A stretch of DNA of 64,000 nt from Gluconacetobacter johannae (GTDB taxonomy: Bacteria > Pseudomonadota > Alphaproteobacteria > Acetobacterales > Acetobacteraceae). Location of the stretch: the NCBI RefSeq assembly GCF_014174305.1, contig NZ_JABEQH010000016.1:1-64000 (forward strand). The letters run 5' to 3'. Below the pieces are notes generated by a model. It saw nothing but the letters and a program-made list of their open reading frames with translations. It did not search any database and had not been told where the DNA came from. Below are positions 51,883 to 60,185 of this stretch, one piece after another (position 1 is the first letter of the stretch; each line of letters begins with the position of its first letter). The position numbers were made by a program, and so were the translations under genes.

Positions 51883-52896
51883 TCACGGACGCCGCGCGGG
51901 CGCCAGCCGGTCCAGCCCGGCGGACACCGCCCAGATGGCCAGGAACAGGGCGGCGATGCCCAGCCCCACCGCCGGGAAATGATCGCCCAGCACCCGCGCC
52001 GCCCGCACCGCCAGCCCGGCCGGGGCGGCCCCGTCGTCACCCAGCATCTGCACGGCCTCGACCAGCCCCACCGCGACGGCGGCCATGACCGAGGCCAGCG
52101 TGACGACCAGATTATAGACCATGCGCCGCCGGCCCGACCGCGCGCTCCAGCCGAAGGCGCGGATCATCAGCATGGCGTCGATGCTGTCCACCAGCGCCAT
52201 CCCCGCCGTGAACAGCAGCGGAAAGACCATGACGCCCGCAAGCCCCAGCCCGTGCGCCGCATGCGCCGCCGTCAGCCCCAGCAGGCCGATTTCGGTCGCG
52301 GTGTCGAAGCCCAGCCCGAACAGGAAGCCCAGCGGGTACATCTGCCACCCCCGGCTGACCAGGCGGAAGGCCGGGTGGAACAGCCGCACCAGCAGCCCGC
52401 CGGGCACGGAGGGTTCCGCGCCCGCCCCCGCCCCCGCGCGCAGGGCCCGCCACTGGGTCAGCGCCACATCCATGTTCGCCAGCGCCATGACCAGCAGGAA
52501 GGAGATCGAGACCACCGACCCCACCGTGCCGCCGATCAGGTGCCAGCGGTCCAGCCACCCGTGCGCCGGCACCACCGCCAGCAGCAGCGTCGCCAGGATG
52601 ACGACGCTGGAATGCCCCAGCGAGAACGACAGCCCCACCCACAGCGGCCGCCGCCCCTGCGTCATCAGCTTGCGCGTCACCACGTCGATGGCCGCGATAT
52701 GGTCGGCGTCCATCGCGTGGCGCAGGCCGAAGGTCCACGCCAGCAGGGCCGAGGCCATCAACACGGGCTGCGCGCCCAGCGCGTATTCGGCCCAGCCCCA
52801 GGCGGCGATGTTGACCGCCGCCAGCCCCGCCAGCAGCGCGCGCATCGCCCCCGGCGCCGTGGCGGGCGACCCGGCGTCCATGTCGGCAGACCTCAT
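51883..52896 (-). CDS. hoxN: Nickel/cobalt permease (NiCoT family, HoxN/NixA-like)
   Basis: The 337-residue inner-membrane protein has about eight helices and all NiCoT signatures: GLRHAMDADHIAAIDVVTRK (the R-H-A-x-D-A-D-H motif that selects the metal), FSLGHSSVVI, LGFDTATEIGLLGLT and GMALVDSIDAMLM. It imports Ni(II) for the hydrogenase active site. It lies 1 base after hypE on the same strand, and its position in the hup run supports nickel over cobalt. hupE, the usual permease of this operon type, is absent. Confidence 0.92.
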   Translation of the reverse strand: MRSADMDAGSPATAPGAMRALLAGLAAVNIAAWGWAEYALGAQPVLMASALLAWTFGLRHAMDADHIAAIDVVTRKLMTQGRRPLWVGLSFSLGHSSVVILATLLLAVVPAHGWLDRWHLIGGTVGSVVSISFLLVMALANMDVALTQWRALRAGAGAGAEPSVPGGLLVRLFHPAFRLVSRGWQMYPLGFLFGLGFDTATEIGLLGLTAAHAAHGLGLAGVMVFPLLFTAGMALVDSIDAMLMIRAFGWSARSGRRRMVYNLVVTLASVMAAVAVGLVEAVQMLGDDGAAPAGLAVRAARVLGDHFPAVGLGIAALFLAIWAVSAGLDRLAPARRP

Positions 52897-52897
52897 C

Positions 52898-53956
52898 TCA
52901 GCAGATCCTCGGCAGTTGTTCGCCCGAGGGCATGGTCACCACGCGCTGTCCGCCGAACCGGTTGGCCAGATGCACCGCCCCGCGCCCCGATGCGGGGGCC
53001 TCCAGTCGGCCGATGACCGCCGCCTCCCGCCCCAGGGGGTGGGCGCGCATCGCCGCCAGGGCGGCATCGGCGGCGGCGGCCGGCACCACGGCGGCCAGCT
53101 TGCCCTCGTTGGCCAGATAGAGCGGGTCCAGCCCCAGGATCTCGCACACGCCGGCGACCTCGGGGCGCACCGGCAGGGCGGCCTCGTCGATCCGCACGGT
53201 GACGCCGCTGGCCTCGGCCAGTTCGCTCAGCACCCCGGCCAGCCCGCCCCGCGTGGCGTCGCGCATGCAGCGCACGTCGGGCGCCGCATCCAGCAGGGCG
53301 TCGGTCAGCCCGTTCAGCGGCGCGCAGTCGCTGCCCAGGGCGACATCCAGCGCCAGGTCGCCCCGCGCGCACAGGATGGCGGCCCCATGGTCGCCCAGCG
53401 TGCCGTTCACGATCACCACGTCGCCGGGGCGGCCGGCGGCGATGCTGATGGCGCACCCCGGACGGATGACCCCGATGCCGGTGGTGGTGACGAACAGCCC
53501 GTCGCACGCGCCGCGCGGCACCACCTTGGTGTCGCCGGTCACGATCCGCACCCCCGCCGCGCGGGCGCACGCCGCCATCGAGGCCGAGACGCGCCGCACC
53601 AGGGCCAGGTCCAGCCCTTCGGCCAGGATGAAGGCCGCCGACAGCGCCACCGGCCGCGCGCCGCCCACCGCCAGGTCGTTCACCGTGCCGCAGACGGCCA
53701 GCGTGCCGATGTCGCCGCCGGGAAATTCCAGCGGATCGACCACGAAGGAATCGGTGGTGAAGGCCAGCCGGTCGCCCAGCGCGGCCAGGTCGGCCAGGGC
53801 GAAGCGCGCCTGGTCTTCCTGGGGGGCCGCGGGGTCGTCCGAGAAGGCGCGCAGGAACACGCCGTCGATCAGCGCGCGCATCGCCGTGCCGCCGCCGCCA
53901 TGGGCCAGGGTGATGCGCCCGTCGGACCCGATGCCGGGGATGGTGTGGTCGTTCAT
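52898..53956 (-). CDS. hypE: Hydrogenase maturation protein HypE (carbamoyl dehydratase)
   Basis: HypE dehydrates the thiocarbamate on its C-terminal Cys to thiocyanate, the source of the CN ligands. I start at ATG 53956 (MNDHTIPGIG), overlapping the hypD stop by 4 bases; 352 residues. The signatures are LAHGGGGTAMRALI, FTTDSFVVDPLEFPGGDIG, VCGTVNDLAVGGARP, GDTKVVPRG and RDATRGGLAGVLSE. The C-terminus is PRIC, ending in the essential Cys. Confidence 0.96.
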   Translation of the reverse strand: MNDHTIPGIGSDGRITLAHGGGGTAMRALIDGVFLRAFSDDPAAPQEDQARFALADLAALGDRLAFTTDSFVVDPLEFPGGDIGTLAVCGTVNDLAVGGARPVALSAAFILAEGLDLALVRRVSASMAACARAAGVRIVTGDTKVVPRGACDGLFVTTTGIGVIRPGCAISIAAGRPGDVVIVNGTLGDHGAAILCARGDLALDVALGSDCAPLNGLTDALLDAAPDVRCMRDATRGGLAGVLSELAEASGVTVRIDEAALPVRPEVAGVCEILGLDPLYLANEGKLAAVVPAAAADAALAAMRAHPLGREAAVIGRLEAPASGRGAVHLANRFGGQRVVTMPSGEQLPRIC

Positions 53957-55074
53957 GCCGCGCCTTTCAGGCCCTGATACTGGTAATAGGCCGCGCACGC
54001 GCCCTCGGACGAGACCATCAGCGCGCCCGAGGGGCAATCGGGCGTGCAACTGGCGCCGAACGCCGGGCATTGCGGCGGGCGGATGCGCCCCGTCAGCACA
54101 TCGCCGCAGCGGCAGGCCCCCGGATCGGCCACGTGATGCGGCGTGACCGCGAACCGCTGCTCGGCATCGAACGCGCGCCATGCGGGCCGCAGGCCCAGCC
54201 CCGACCCCGCGATGCTACCCAGCCCCCGCCATTCGCACGTCGGCCGCGTTTCATAGACCCGGTCGATCGCCGCCATCGCGGCCGGATTGCCGCCTTCGGG
54301 CACCACGCGGGCATACTGGTTTTCGATGCGGGCCTCGCCGGCCGCGACCTGGCGCAGCACCATCAGCAGCGCCTGCAGGATATCCAGCGGCTCGAACCCC
54401 GCCACCACCAGCGGGCGATGGAAGTCGGTGGCGATGAAATCGTAGGGCCGGGTGCCGATCACCATCGAGACATGGCCGGGGCCGATGAATCCGTCCACCG
54501 CGAAATCGTCCTGCGACAGCAGCGCGCGCAGCGTCGGGATGATGGTGATATGCTGGCACATGATCGAGAAATTCCCGACCCCCTCCGCCGCTGCGCGCAG
54601 CACCGTCAGCGCGGTCGAGGGCGCCGTGGTCTCGAACCCCAGGGCGAAGAACACCACCTGCCGGTCGGGATTGGCCCGCGCCAGCGCCAGCGCGTCGAGC
54701 GGCGAATAGACCATCCGCACATCGGCCCCGGCGGCGCGCGCCTGCAACAGCGTGCCCTTCGCGCCGGGCACGCGCATCGCGTCGCCGAAGGTGGTGAAGA
54801 TCACCTCGGGCCGCCGCGCGATCGCGATGGCGTCGTCGATGCGCCCCATCGGCAGCACGCACACCGGGCAGCCCGGACCATGCGCGAATTCGACATTCCC
54901 GGGCAGGCGGGCATCCAGCGCGTAGCGGAAGATGGTGTGCGTATGGCCGCCGCACACTTCCATGACCGTCACGGGCCGCGCGCGCGTGCGGCCGATACGC
55001 TCGGCGACGCGGGCGATTTCGGAAAACAGGCGATCGGCCAGGGCAGGATCGCGGAATTCGTCGACAAATCTCAT
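53953..55074 (-). CDS. hypD: Hydrogenase maturation protein HypD
   Basis: HypD is the 4Fe-4S scaffold where Fe(CN)2CO is built together with HypC. The 373-residue product has EVCGGHTHTIFRY near 40, GPGCPVCVLPMGRID near 68, FALGFETTAPS, FIGPGHVSMVIG and Cys-rich GACRCGDVLTGR and CPAFGASCTPDCPSGALMVSSEGACAAYY for the cluster. It is preceded by a 271-base gap containing repeats and a MITE-like insert, so its coupling to hypC is interrupted. Confidence 0.96.
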   Translation of the reverse strand: MRFVDEFRDPALADRLFSEIARVAERIGRTRARPVTVMEVCGGHTHTIFRYALDARLPGNVEFAHGPGCPVCVLPMGRIDDAIAIARRPEVIFTTFGDAMRVPGAKGTLLQARAAGADVRMVYSPLDALALARANPDRQVVFFALGFETTAPSTALTVLRAAAEGVGNFSIMCQHITIIPTLRALLSQDDFAVDGFIGPGHVSMVIGTRPYDFIATDFHRPLVVAGFEPLDILQALLMVLRQVAAGEARIENQYARVVPEGGNPAAMAAIDRVYETRPTCEWRGLGSIAGSGLGLRPAWRAFDAEQRFAVTPHHVADPGACRCGDVLTGRIRPPQCPAFGASCTPDCPSGALMVSSEGACAAYYQYQGLKGAA

Positions 55075-55099
55075 CGGCTGTTCCTTGGGGCAATCTGCC

Positions 55100-55180
55100 T
55101 CAGGGCTCCGCCCTGAAACCCGCCAAAGGGCAGCGCCCTTTGGAAACCCAGTCGTTTATTCATGATCGGGGTCCAGGGCC
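55100..55180. repeat. Dispersed palindromic repeat cluster (modules a, b and left half of c)
   Basis: TCAGGGC-TCC-GCCCTGA is at 55100-55116, CCAAAGGGC-AGC-GCCCTTTGG at 55123-55143, and GGGGTCCAGGGCC ends at 55180. The right half of module c resumes at 55346, after the inserted element. Confidence 0.85.
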
Positions 55181-55183
55181 GCA

Positions 55184-55345
55184 GAGGCCGGCATGAACTG
55201 TGGCCTGTTGAGCGAGAGTGCCGCGCAGCGGCACGCCCGGCGTGTGGTTCCGAGCATCGGAGCGGAGCGGCCTTCATGGCCGTGAGCACCGAAGCACAGG
55301 AAACGCGCGTCGGATCGCCAACAGGGCGCAGTTCATGCCAGCCTC
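55184..55345. mobile_element. 162-bp MITE-like insert with 17-bp terminal inverted repeats
   Basis: GAGGCCGGCATGAACTG at 55184-55200 and CAGTTCATGCCAGCCTC at 55329-55345 are inverted repeats with one mismatch. They bracket 128 bases with two inner palindromes (GTGCCGC-GCA-GCGGCAC and CGGCCTTCATGGCCG). The element splits module c of the palindromic repeat exactly at its loop: CCAGGGCC lies to the left and TCAGGCCCTGG to the right. No clear target duplication beyond CA is seen. It has no coding capacity. Confidence 0.75.
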
Positions 55346-55375
55346 TCAGGCCCTGGTGGGTTCGGGCGATGCCCG
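55346..55375. repeat. Right half of palindromic repeat module c, inside hypC
   Basis: TCAGGCCCTGGTGGGTTCGGGC with GAT and GCCCG continues the split module. The first three bases are the hypC stop on the minus strand, so the hypC tail is encoded by the repeat. Confidence 0.85.
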
Positions 55376-55654
55376 ATCTGGGTCACTGGCGCGCATGATC
55401 GCAAGTTCGCCGTCCAGTTCGCCGATTTCGGCCAGCAGGCGCAGGGTTTCGCGGGCTTCGTCTTCCTCGATCCGGCTCATGGCGAAGCCGACATGCACCA
55501 GCACCCATGCGCCCACCAGCGACGACAGCGGGCGCCCCGTCTCGGCCACGCACAGCACATCGACCGCGCGCCGGACGCCCGAGATCTCGACCTCGGCCAT
55601 TGTCGCGTCCTCGTCGAGGATGGCCATCACCTGGCCGGGAATGCCCAGACACAT
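55346..55654 (-). CDS. hypC: Hydrogenase maturation chaperone HypC
   Basis: The 102-residue protein starts MCLGIPGQVMAILDEDATMAEVEISGVRRAVDV. The N-terminal Cys (after Met removal) carries the Fe(CN)2CO unit from HypD to the HupL precursor, and WVLVHVGFAMSRIEEDEARETLRLL is the usual C-terminal helix. The last 10 or so residues (DRASPEPTRA) are encoded by the palindromic repeat. They make this HypC longer than the usual 75-95. It lies 12 bases after hoxA. Confidence 0.95.
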   Translation of the reverse strand: MCLGIPGQVMAILDEDATMAEVEISGVRRAVDVLCVAETGRPLSSLVGAWVLVHVGFAMSRIEEDEARETLRLLAEIGELDGELAIMRASDPDRASPEPTRA

Positions 55655-55666
55655 TGCGTCGGTTCC

Positions 55667-57139
55667 TTACTGTATCGTCCGTTGTCCGGCATTCGGCACG
55701 ATGCCGTACCGATCCAGCTTCGCCCGCAGCCCGACGCGCGACAAGCCCAGTTCGCGCGCGGTCAGGCTCTTGTTCCAGCCGCAGCGCACGATGGTTTCCA
55801 TCAGGATCTGCGCTTCCAGCACGTCCATGCGCTGTTGCAGGGGGCCGGTGTGCGGAATGCTGTCCATCGGCCCCACGCCGTGCCGCGCGCCGTCGCCGTC
55901 GCCGGTCGCGCGCAGGCCCGGCGACAGCAGTTCCACCCCCAGCGCGTCCTGTTCGGCCAGCACCAGCATCCGCAGCACCTCGTTCTGCAATTCGCGGACG
56001 TTGCCGGGCCAGTCGTGGCGGATCAGCGCGGCCATGGTGTCGGGCGTGAAGCCCCGGACGTGCCGCCCGTGGCGCAGGCAGGCGGCGTCCAGCAGGTGGT
56101 TGGCCAGCACGCGCACGTCGTCGGGCCGGTCGCGCAGCGGCGGGATGGTCAGGACCATGGCCGACAGGCGGAAATACAGGTCCTCGCGAAACCGGCCGGC
56201 CCGCACCTCCTCGCGCAGGTCGCGATGGGTGGCGGCCAGGACGCGCACATCCACCCGCGTCGTCTCGTTGGTGCCCAGCGCGCGGAATTCGCCTTCCTGC
56301 AGGAAGCGCAGCAGCTTGACCTGGAAGGCCGCCGAGATGTCGCCGATCTCGTCCAGGAACAGGGTTCCGCCGTCGGCTTCCTCCACCAGCCCGCGCCGGT
56401 TGGCGTGCGCGCCGGTAAAAGCCCCTTTCCTGTGGCCGAACAATTCGGATTCCAGCAGTTCGTCGGGGATCGCGCCGCAATTGACGGCGACGAACGCCCC
56501 GGTGTCGCGCTGGCTGGCGTAATGCAGCGCGCGGGCCATCAGCTCCTTGCCGGTGCCGGTTTCGCCCTGGATCAGCACCGGGATGTCGAAGGCCGCCGCC
56601 TTGGCCGCCTGGCGGCAGGTCTCGTTCAGCGGGCTGGTCGGCGTGCGGATGATGGATTCGAAATGATAGCTGCCGCGCACCCGTTCGCGCTGGCGCACCA
56701 GCCGCCCTTCGGCTGCCGGGGGCGCCAGGCGCAGTTCCAGCGACAGGCGTTCGTGGTCGCGCTGCATCGCGAACAGATGCGTGGCGTTGCGCGCCGCCAG
56801 CAGCAACTGGTCGGGATGCCAGGGCTTGGTGATGTACTGGTAGATGCCGGCGGCGTTGATCGCGTCGATCATGTCGTCGGGTTCGGTGTAGCCGGTGACG
56901 ATCATCCGCACGATGTCGGGCCAGCGGTCGCGGACCTCGGACAGGAACTGCACGCCGGTCAGGCCGGGCATCCGCTGGTCGCAGAAGATCGCCTGGATCC
57001 AGTTGGCTTCGAGAATGCCCCGGGCCTCCGCCGCGCCCGAGGCGACATGGACGTCGAATTCCTCGCGCAGGATGCGGGCCATGACCTCGACCGAACGCGG
57101 CTCGTCGTCGATGACCAGGACGGAGGGCGGGGTGCTCAC
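55667..57139 (-). CDS. hoxA: Sigma-54-dependent response regulator HoxA/HupR
   Basis: This 490-residue activator of hydrogenase genes has three domains. A receiver domain has D11, D12 and the phospho-acceptor D54 (CDQRMPG), with ITKPW after it. An AAA+ domain has GETGTGKE near 197, ELFGHRKGAFTGA near 250 (the GAFTGA loop contacts sigma-54) and GGTLFLDEIGDI. A Fis-type HTH follows at the C-terminus (WNKSLTARELGLSRVGLRAKLDRYGI). In relatives the unphosphorylated form activates hupSL and HupT is the kinase; no hupT is in view. It sits between hypB and hypC as in Rhodobacter and Rhizobium. Confidence 0.95.
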   Translation of the reverse strand: MSTPPSVLVIDDEPRSVEVMARILREEFDVHVASGAAEARGILEANWIQAIFCDQRMPGLTGVQFLSEVRDRWPDIVRMIVTGYTEPDDMIDAINAAGIYQYITKPWHPDQLLLAARNATHLFAMQRDHERLSLELRLAPPAAEGRLVRQRERVRGSYHFESIIRTPTSPLNETCRQAAKAAAFDIPVLIQGETGTGKELMARALHYASQRDTGAFVAVNCGAIPDELLESELFGHRKGAFTGAHANRRGLVEEADGGTLFLDEIGDISAAFQVKLLRFLQEGEFRALGTNETTRVDVRVLAATHRDLREEVRAGRFREDLYFRLSAMVLTIPPLRDRPDDVRVLANHLLDAACLRHGRHVRGFTPDTMAALIRHDWPGNVRELQNEVLRMLVLAEQDALGVELLSPGLRATGDGDGARHGVGPMDSIPHTGPLQQRMDVLEAQILMETIVRCGWNKSLTARELGLSRVGLRAKLDRYGIVPNAGQRTIQ

Positions 57140-57146
57140 GGCCCGG

Positions 57147-58058
57147 CTACTCCGCCGCGCGCAGCAGGGCGGCGCGGGCCTCGGCCTCGGCGGCCAGGCC
57201 GGACAGCAGGGCGTGGCGTTGCGCCGACAGCCAGTCCAGCCAGTCGGCCATCCCCTCGCCGGTGCGGGTCGAAACCCGCAGCACCCGCGCCGTGGGGGCG
57301 ACGCGCGTCACATTGGCCTCCAGCGTGGCCATATCCACCTCCAGATGAGGCAGCAGGTCGGTCTTGGTCAGCAGGACCAGGTCGGCATTCTGGAAGATGT
57401 CCGGATATTTAAGGGGTTTGTCCTCGCCCTCGGTCACCGACAGCAGGGTCACGCGGCAATGCTCGCCCAGGTCGAACGCGGCGGGGCACACCAGATTGCC
57501 GACATTTTCGACGAACAGCACGCCGCCGGGCGCAAGATGCAGATGCTCCATCGCATGGCCGACCATATGCGCGTCCAGATGGCAGCCCTTGCCGGTATTG
57601 ACCTGCACGGCGGGCACGCCGGTGGCGCGGATGCGTTCGGCGTCGTTGCTGGTCTGCTGGTCGCCCTCGATCACGGCGGCGGGCATGGCGCCGTCGATGC
57701 GGCGCAGCGTGTCCACCAGCAGCGTGGTCTTGCCCGCGCCCGGCCCGGCCAGCAGATTCAGCGCCAGCACGCCGTCACGCGCCAGGCGGGCGCGGTTGGC
57801 GGCGGCGAACCCGTCGTTCTTGGACAGGATGCTGCGTTCGATCTCGACCATGCGGGCCTGCGACAGGCCGGGCGCATGCGCGCGCGCCGGGCCGGCCCCG
57901 TAGTCCAGCAGGCCGTCGGCGTGCCCGTGGGCATGGTCATGGCCGTGTCCGTGGTCATGCCCATGATCGTGTGCATGACCGTGGTCGTGACCGTGGCCGT
58001 GGCCGTCCGCCGCGTCGATCGTGGCCCCGTCGCCGGCGCATCCGCATGTCGTGCACAT
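57147..58058 (-). CDS. hypB: Hydrogenase maturation GTPase HypB (nickel insertion)
   Basis: HypB stores nickel and, with HypA, inserts it into HupL using GTP. I start at ATG 58058 ([11 protein letters not shown]); 303 residues. The N-terminal CxxCxC high-affinity nickel site is present. A His-rich stretch at about residues 19-46 with more than a dozen His acts as a nickel store. The G domain has [10 protein letters not shown] near 103, IEGDQQT, and the metal site [12 protein letters not shown], with KTDLLPHL as the GTP base motif. Its ATG overlaps the hypA stop by one base. Confidence 0.96.
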   Translation of the reverse strand: MCTTCGCAGDGATIDAADGHGHGHDHGHAHDHGHDHGHGHDHAHGHADGLLDYGAGPARAHAPGLSQARMVEIERSILSKNDGFAAANRARLARDGVLALNLLAGPGAGKTTLLVDTLRRIDGAMPAAVIEGDQQTSNDAERIRATGVPAVQVNTGKGCHLDAHMVGHAMEHLHLAPGGVLFVENVGNLVCPAAFDLGEHCRVTLLSVTEGEDKPLKYPDIFQNADLVLLTKTDLLPHLEVDMATLEANVTRVAPTARVLRVSTRTGEGMADWLDWLSAQRHALLSGLAAEAEARAALLRAAE

Positions 58059-58399
58059 CAGACTACCTCCATATCCCTGATCCTGATTTCCATCCCGCCC
58101 GAGGGCTGAAGCCGCACGCCGCCGCAGCGGGGGCACGGGTCCAGCCGGTTGTCCAGGCTGACGGTCTCGCAACAGTCGAAACACCACGCCGTGCCCGGAA
58201 CCTCCAGGATCTCCAGTTCCGCGCCCTCGGCCACGGTGCCGCGTGTGACCGCGTCGAAGCCGAAGCGCATGGCCGACAGTTCCACCCCGGCAAAGCGCCC
58301 GACCTCCAGCCGGATCCGCCGCACGCGGGTGAACTGCTCCCGCCGGGCGGAGTCCTCGATCACATCGACCAGGCTTTCACATAGCGACATCTCGTGCAT
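58058..58399 (-). CDS. hypA: Hydrogenase/nickel metallochaperone HypA
   Basis: The 113-residue protein begins [14 protein letters not shown]. Met1, His2 and Glu3 form the nickel site, which is fully conserved. A zinc site follows as CFDCCET and CPRCGG. It passes nickel to the hydrogenase large subunit together with HypB, whose gene starts on its last base. Confidence 0.95.
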   Translation of the reverse strand: MHEMSLCESLVDVIEDSARREQFTRVRRIRLEVGRFAGVELSAMRFGFDAVTRGTVAEGAELEILEVPGTAWCFDCCETVSLDNRLDPCPRCGGVRLQPSGGMEIRIRDMEVV

Positions 58400-58404
58400 C
58401 CGGC

Positions 58405-59382
58405 CTAGTCCTCCGCCACCGTTACGGGGATACAGGGATTGACGCCGGACAGCATCATGCCCGTCAGCACCGGCCGCCGCCGGTCCACCGGCAGGGTGGC
58501 CGCGATCCGTTCCATCAGCCCGCCCGGCGCGGCATGCCAGACGGTGGGCGACAGGACGGTGTACGCCACCACCCGCCCGTCGCGCACCACCGCGCGATGC
58601 GCCAGGATGCCCCGCGCCGCCCGCGCGATGCCGACCCCCGGCGCGCAGGAGGCGGCCAGCCGGCGCGACCGGGCGAACAGCTCGGCCCCCGACGCGCCCA
58701 GGCAGGCCAGCAGGTCCAGCACGCGCGCCAGCATCCGCGCGAACAGCGACACCCCCTCGTGCGCGACCAGCGCGCGCAGGGCGGGACGGTCCAGATGGTC
58801 GGCCAGGATGCCCGCGTCCCGCGCCGCCTCGGTGCGGCTGTCCAGGGCCGCCGCGATATCGGGGGCCGCCAGCGGGGGCAGGGCGGCGCGGCCCCAGGCG
58901 GCGGGCGTGTCGCGCAACTGGGCCAGGACGCGCGGCAGGACGGGGGCCGTGGCGTCGCGCCCCAGTTCCAGCCAGTCGCGCAGGCCGGCGGCATCCAGCG
59001 CGCCGATCGCGGCGTCGGTGCCGGTCAGGTCGCGATGCAGCGTCGCCGGGTCGTCCTGTCGGGCGACCAGCCGCGACAGCAGCGCCCGCGCCGGCGGCAG
59101 GCCCAGCCGGGCCGGCCAGTCCAGCAGCAGGGCGATGGCGTGATCGCGCAGGATTTCCCCGCGCATCGCACCCTCGGCGGCCTCGTCGTGTGGCAGGCCC
59201 ATCGCCCCGGCCGCCGCCACGCCATGCGCGGCGCCGCACAGGCTGAACAGGCCGGACACGCGGGCCAGGGCGTCGGCGGGCGACAGGCCGAGGCAGACCC
59301 GGCCGGCATCCACCGGCGCCTGCACCGCCATCCGCCAGGGCCGGCCCCCGGCGCCGCCCGAAAGGGTGAGGTGGCCGATCAT
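58405..59382 (-). CDS. hupK: Hydrogenase assembly protein HupK (HoxV-like)
   Basis: HupK is a degenerate paralogue of the large subunit and is thought to serve as a scaffold during Fe(CN)2CO transfer. I start at ATG 59382 (MIGHLTLSGGAGGRP), overlapping the hupJ stop by 4 bases; 325 residues. GLFSLCGAAHGVAAAGAMG and LLDWPARLGLPP near the N-terminus and TVWHAAPGG with SGVNPCIPVTVAE at the end mimic HupL motifs. The DPCxxC site is reduced to NPC, so it cannot hold a NiFe centre itself. Confidence 0.9.
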   Translation of the reverse strand: MIGHLTLSGGAGGRPWRMAVQAPVDAGRVCLGLSPADALARVSGLFSLCGAAHGVAAAGAMGLPHDEAAEGAMRGEILRDHAIALLLDWPARLGLPPARALLSRLVARQDDPATLHRDLTGTDAAIGALDAAGLRDWLELGRDATAPVLPRVLAQLRDTPAAWGRAALPPLAAPDIAAALDSRTEAARDAGILADHLDRPALRALVAHEGVSLFARMLARVLDLLACLGASGAELFARSRRLAASCAPGVGIARAARGILAHRAVVRDGRVVAYTVLSPTVWHAAPGGLMERIAATLPVDRRRPVLTGMMLSGVNPCIPVTVAED

Positions 59383-60185
59383 GCGCCCGGCTGCGACGCC
59401 CCCTGCGGTGCGCCGAACAGCAGCCCGCGCCGCCCCATTGCGGCCGGGGGCGCAGGGGGCGGCGGGGCCACGTACTCGGGGTGCAGCGTCGGGTCCAGCA
59501 GGCCGCGCAGCGTGGCCTCGGCCGTGTCCGTGGCCTGCAGCATCGTGGAAAATTCGAACATCGGCGAAAACAGCGCGCACGCCTTGTACGGCGGCAACTC
59601 CGCCCCCTGCGCCGTGCGATTGACGGCGGTGAATTCGTAGGTGCCCGACGGGAAGGCGATCAGCTCCTTGGCGCCCGAGGCCAGCGCCGACCAGTCATCG
59701 TCCGCGCCGGGCGCCAGGATCAGGTTCATGAACCACGGCGTGACCAGCACGCCCAGCAGATGCCCGTCGTAGGCGCGAAACCCCACGGCCTTGACGCCCA
59801 GGGCCTCGTTCAGCAGGGGGATGCCCCGCATCTTCCCGACATGGATTTCGCGAAACGCTTCCTCCAGCCGGGCCGCCAGCAGCGCGGCGGGGGTCCGTTC
59901 GGCCTCGGGGCGCGGGGCGGCCGGGGCAGGGGCGGGCTGGACCGGGCCGGAGGCGACCGCGCCGTGGACGACCATGAACTGGTCGCGCGCGCCGTCGCAG
60001 GTGGGGCAGCGCCAGTGTTCCGGCAGGGCGGCGAACGGCGTGCCCGGCGGCACCTGCCAGGTGTCGCAGCCCTGCGCCGGGTCGTAGACCGACCAGCAGA
60101 TCTTGCATTCCATCACCGCGTCGGGCGTCAGCCGCGTGGCGTCGCCCAGGTACGAGCCTTCGAAGCCGTGGAACGTGCCGCTCAT
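59379..60185 (-). CDS. hupJ: Rubredoxin-HupJ fusion (hydrogenase assembly)
   Basis: The 268-residue protein starts MSGTFHGFEGSYLGD and contains a rubredoxin domain at about residues 25-75, with MECKICWSVYDPAQGC and HWRCPTCDGARDQF (two CxxC pairs holding one Fe). An Ala/Pro-rich linker and then a HupJ/HybE-type chaperone domain follow (LEEAFREIHVGKMRGIPLLNEALGVKAVGF, VLVTPWFMNLIL, LPPYKACALFSPMFEF). In Rhizobium these are two genes, hupI and hupJ. Rubredoxin protects or reduces the maturing small subunit under oxygen. The start overlaps the hupH stop. Confidence 0.93.
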   Translation of the reverse strand: MSGTFHGFEGSYLGDATRLTPDAVMECKICWSVYDPAQGCDTWQVPPGTPFAALPEHWRCPTCDGARDQFMVVHGAVASGPVQPAPAPAAPRPEAERTPAALLAARLEEAFREIHVGKMRGIPLLNEALGVKAVGFRAYDGHLLGVLVTPWFMNLILAPGADDDWSALASGAKELIAFPSGTYEFTAVNRTAQGAELPPYKACALFSPMFEFSTMLQATDTAEATLRGLLDPTLHPEYVAPPPPAPPAAMGRRGLLFGAPQGASQPGA

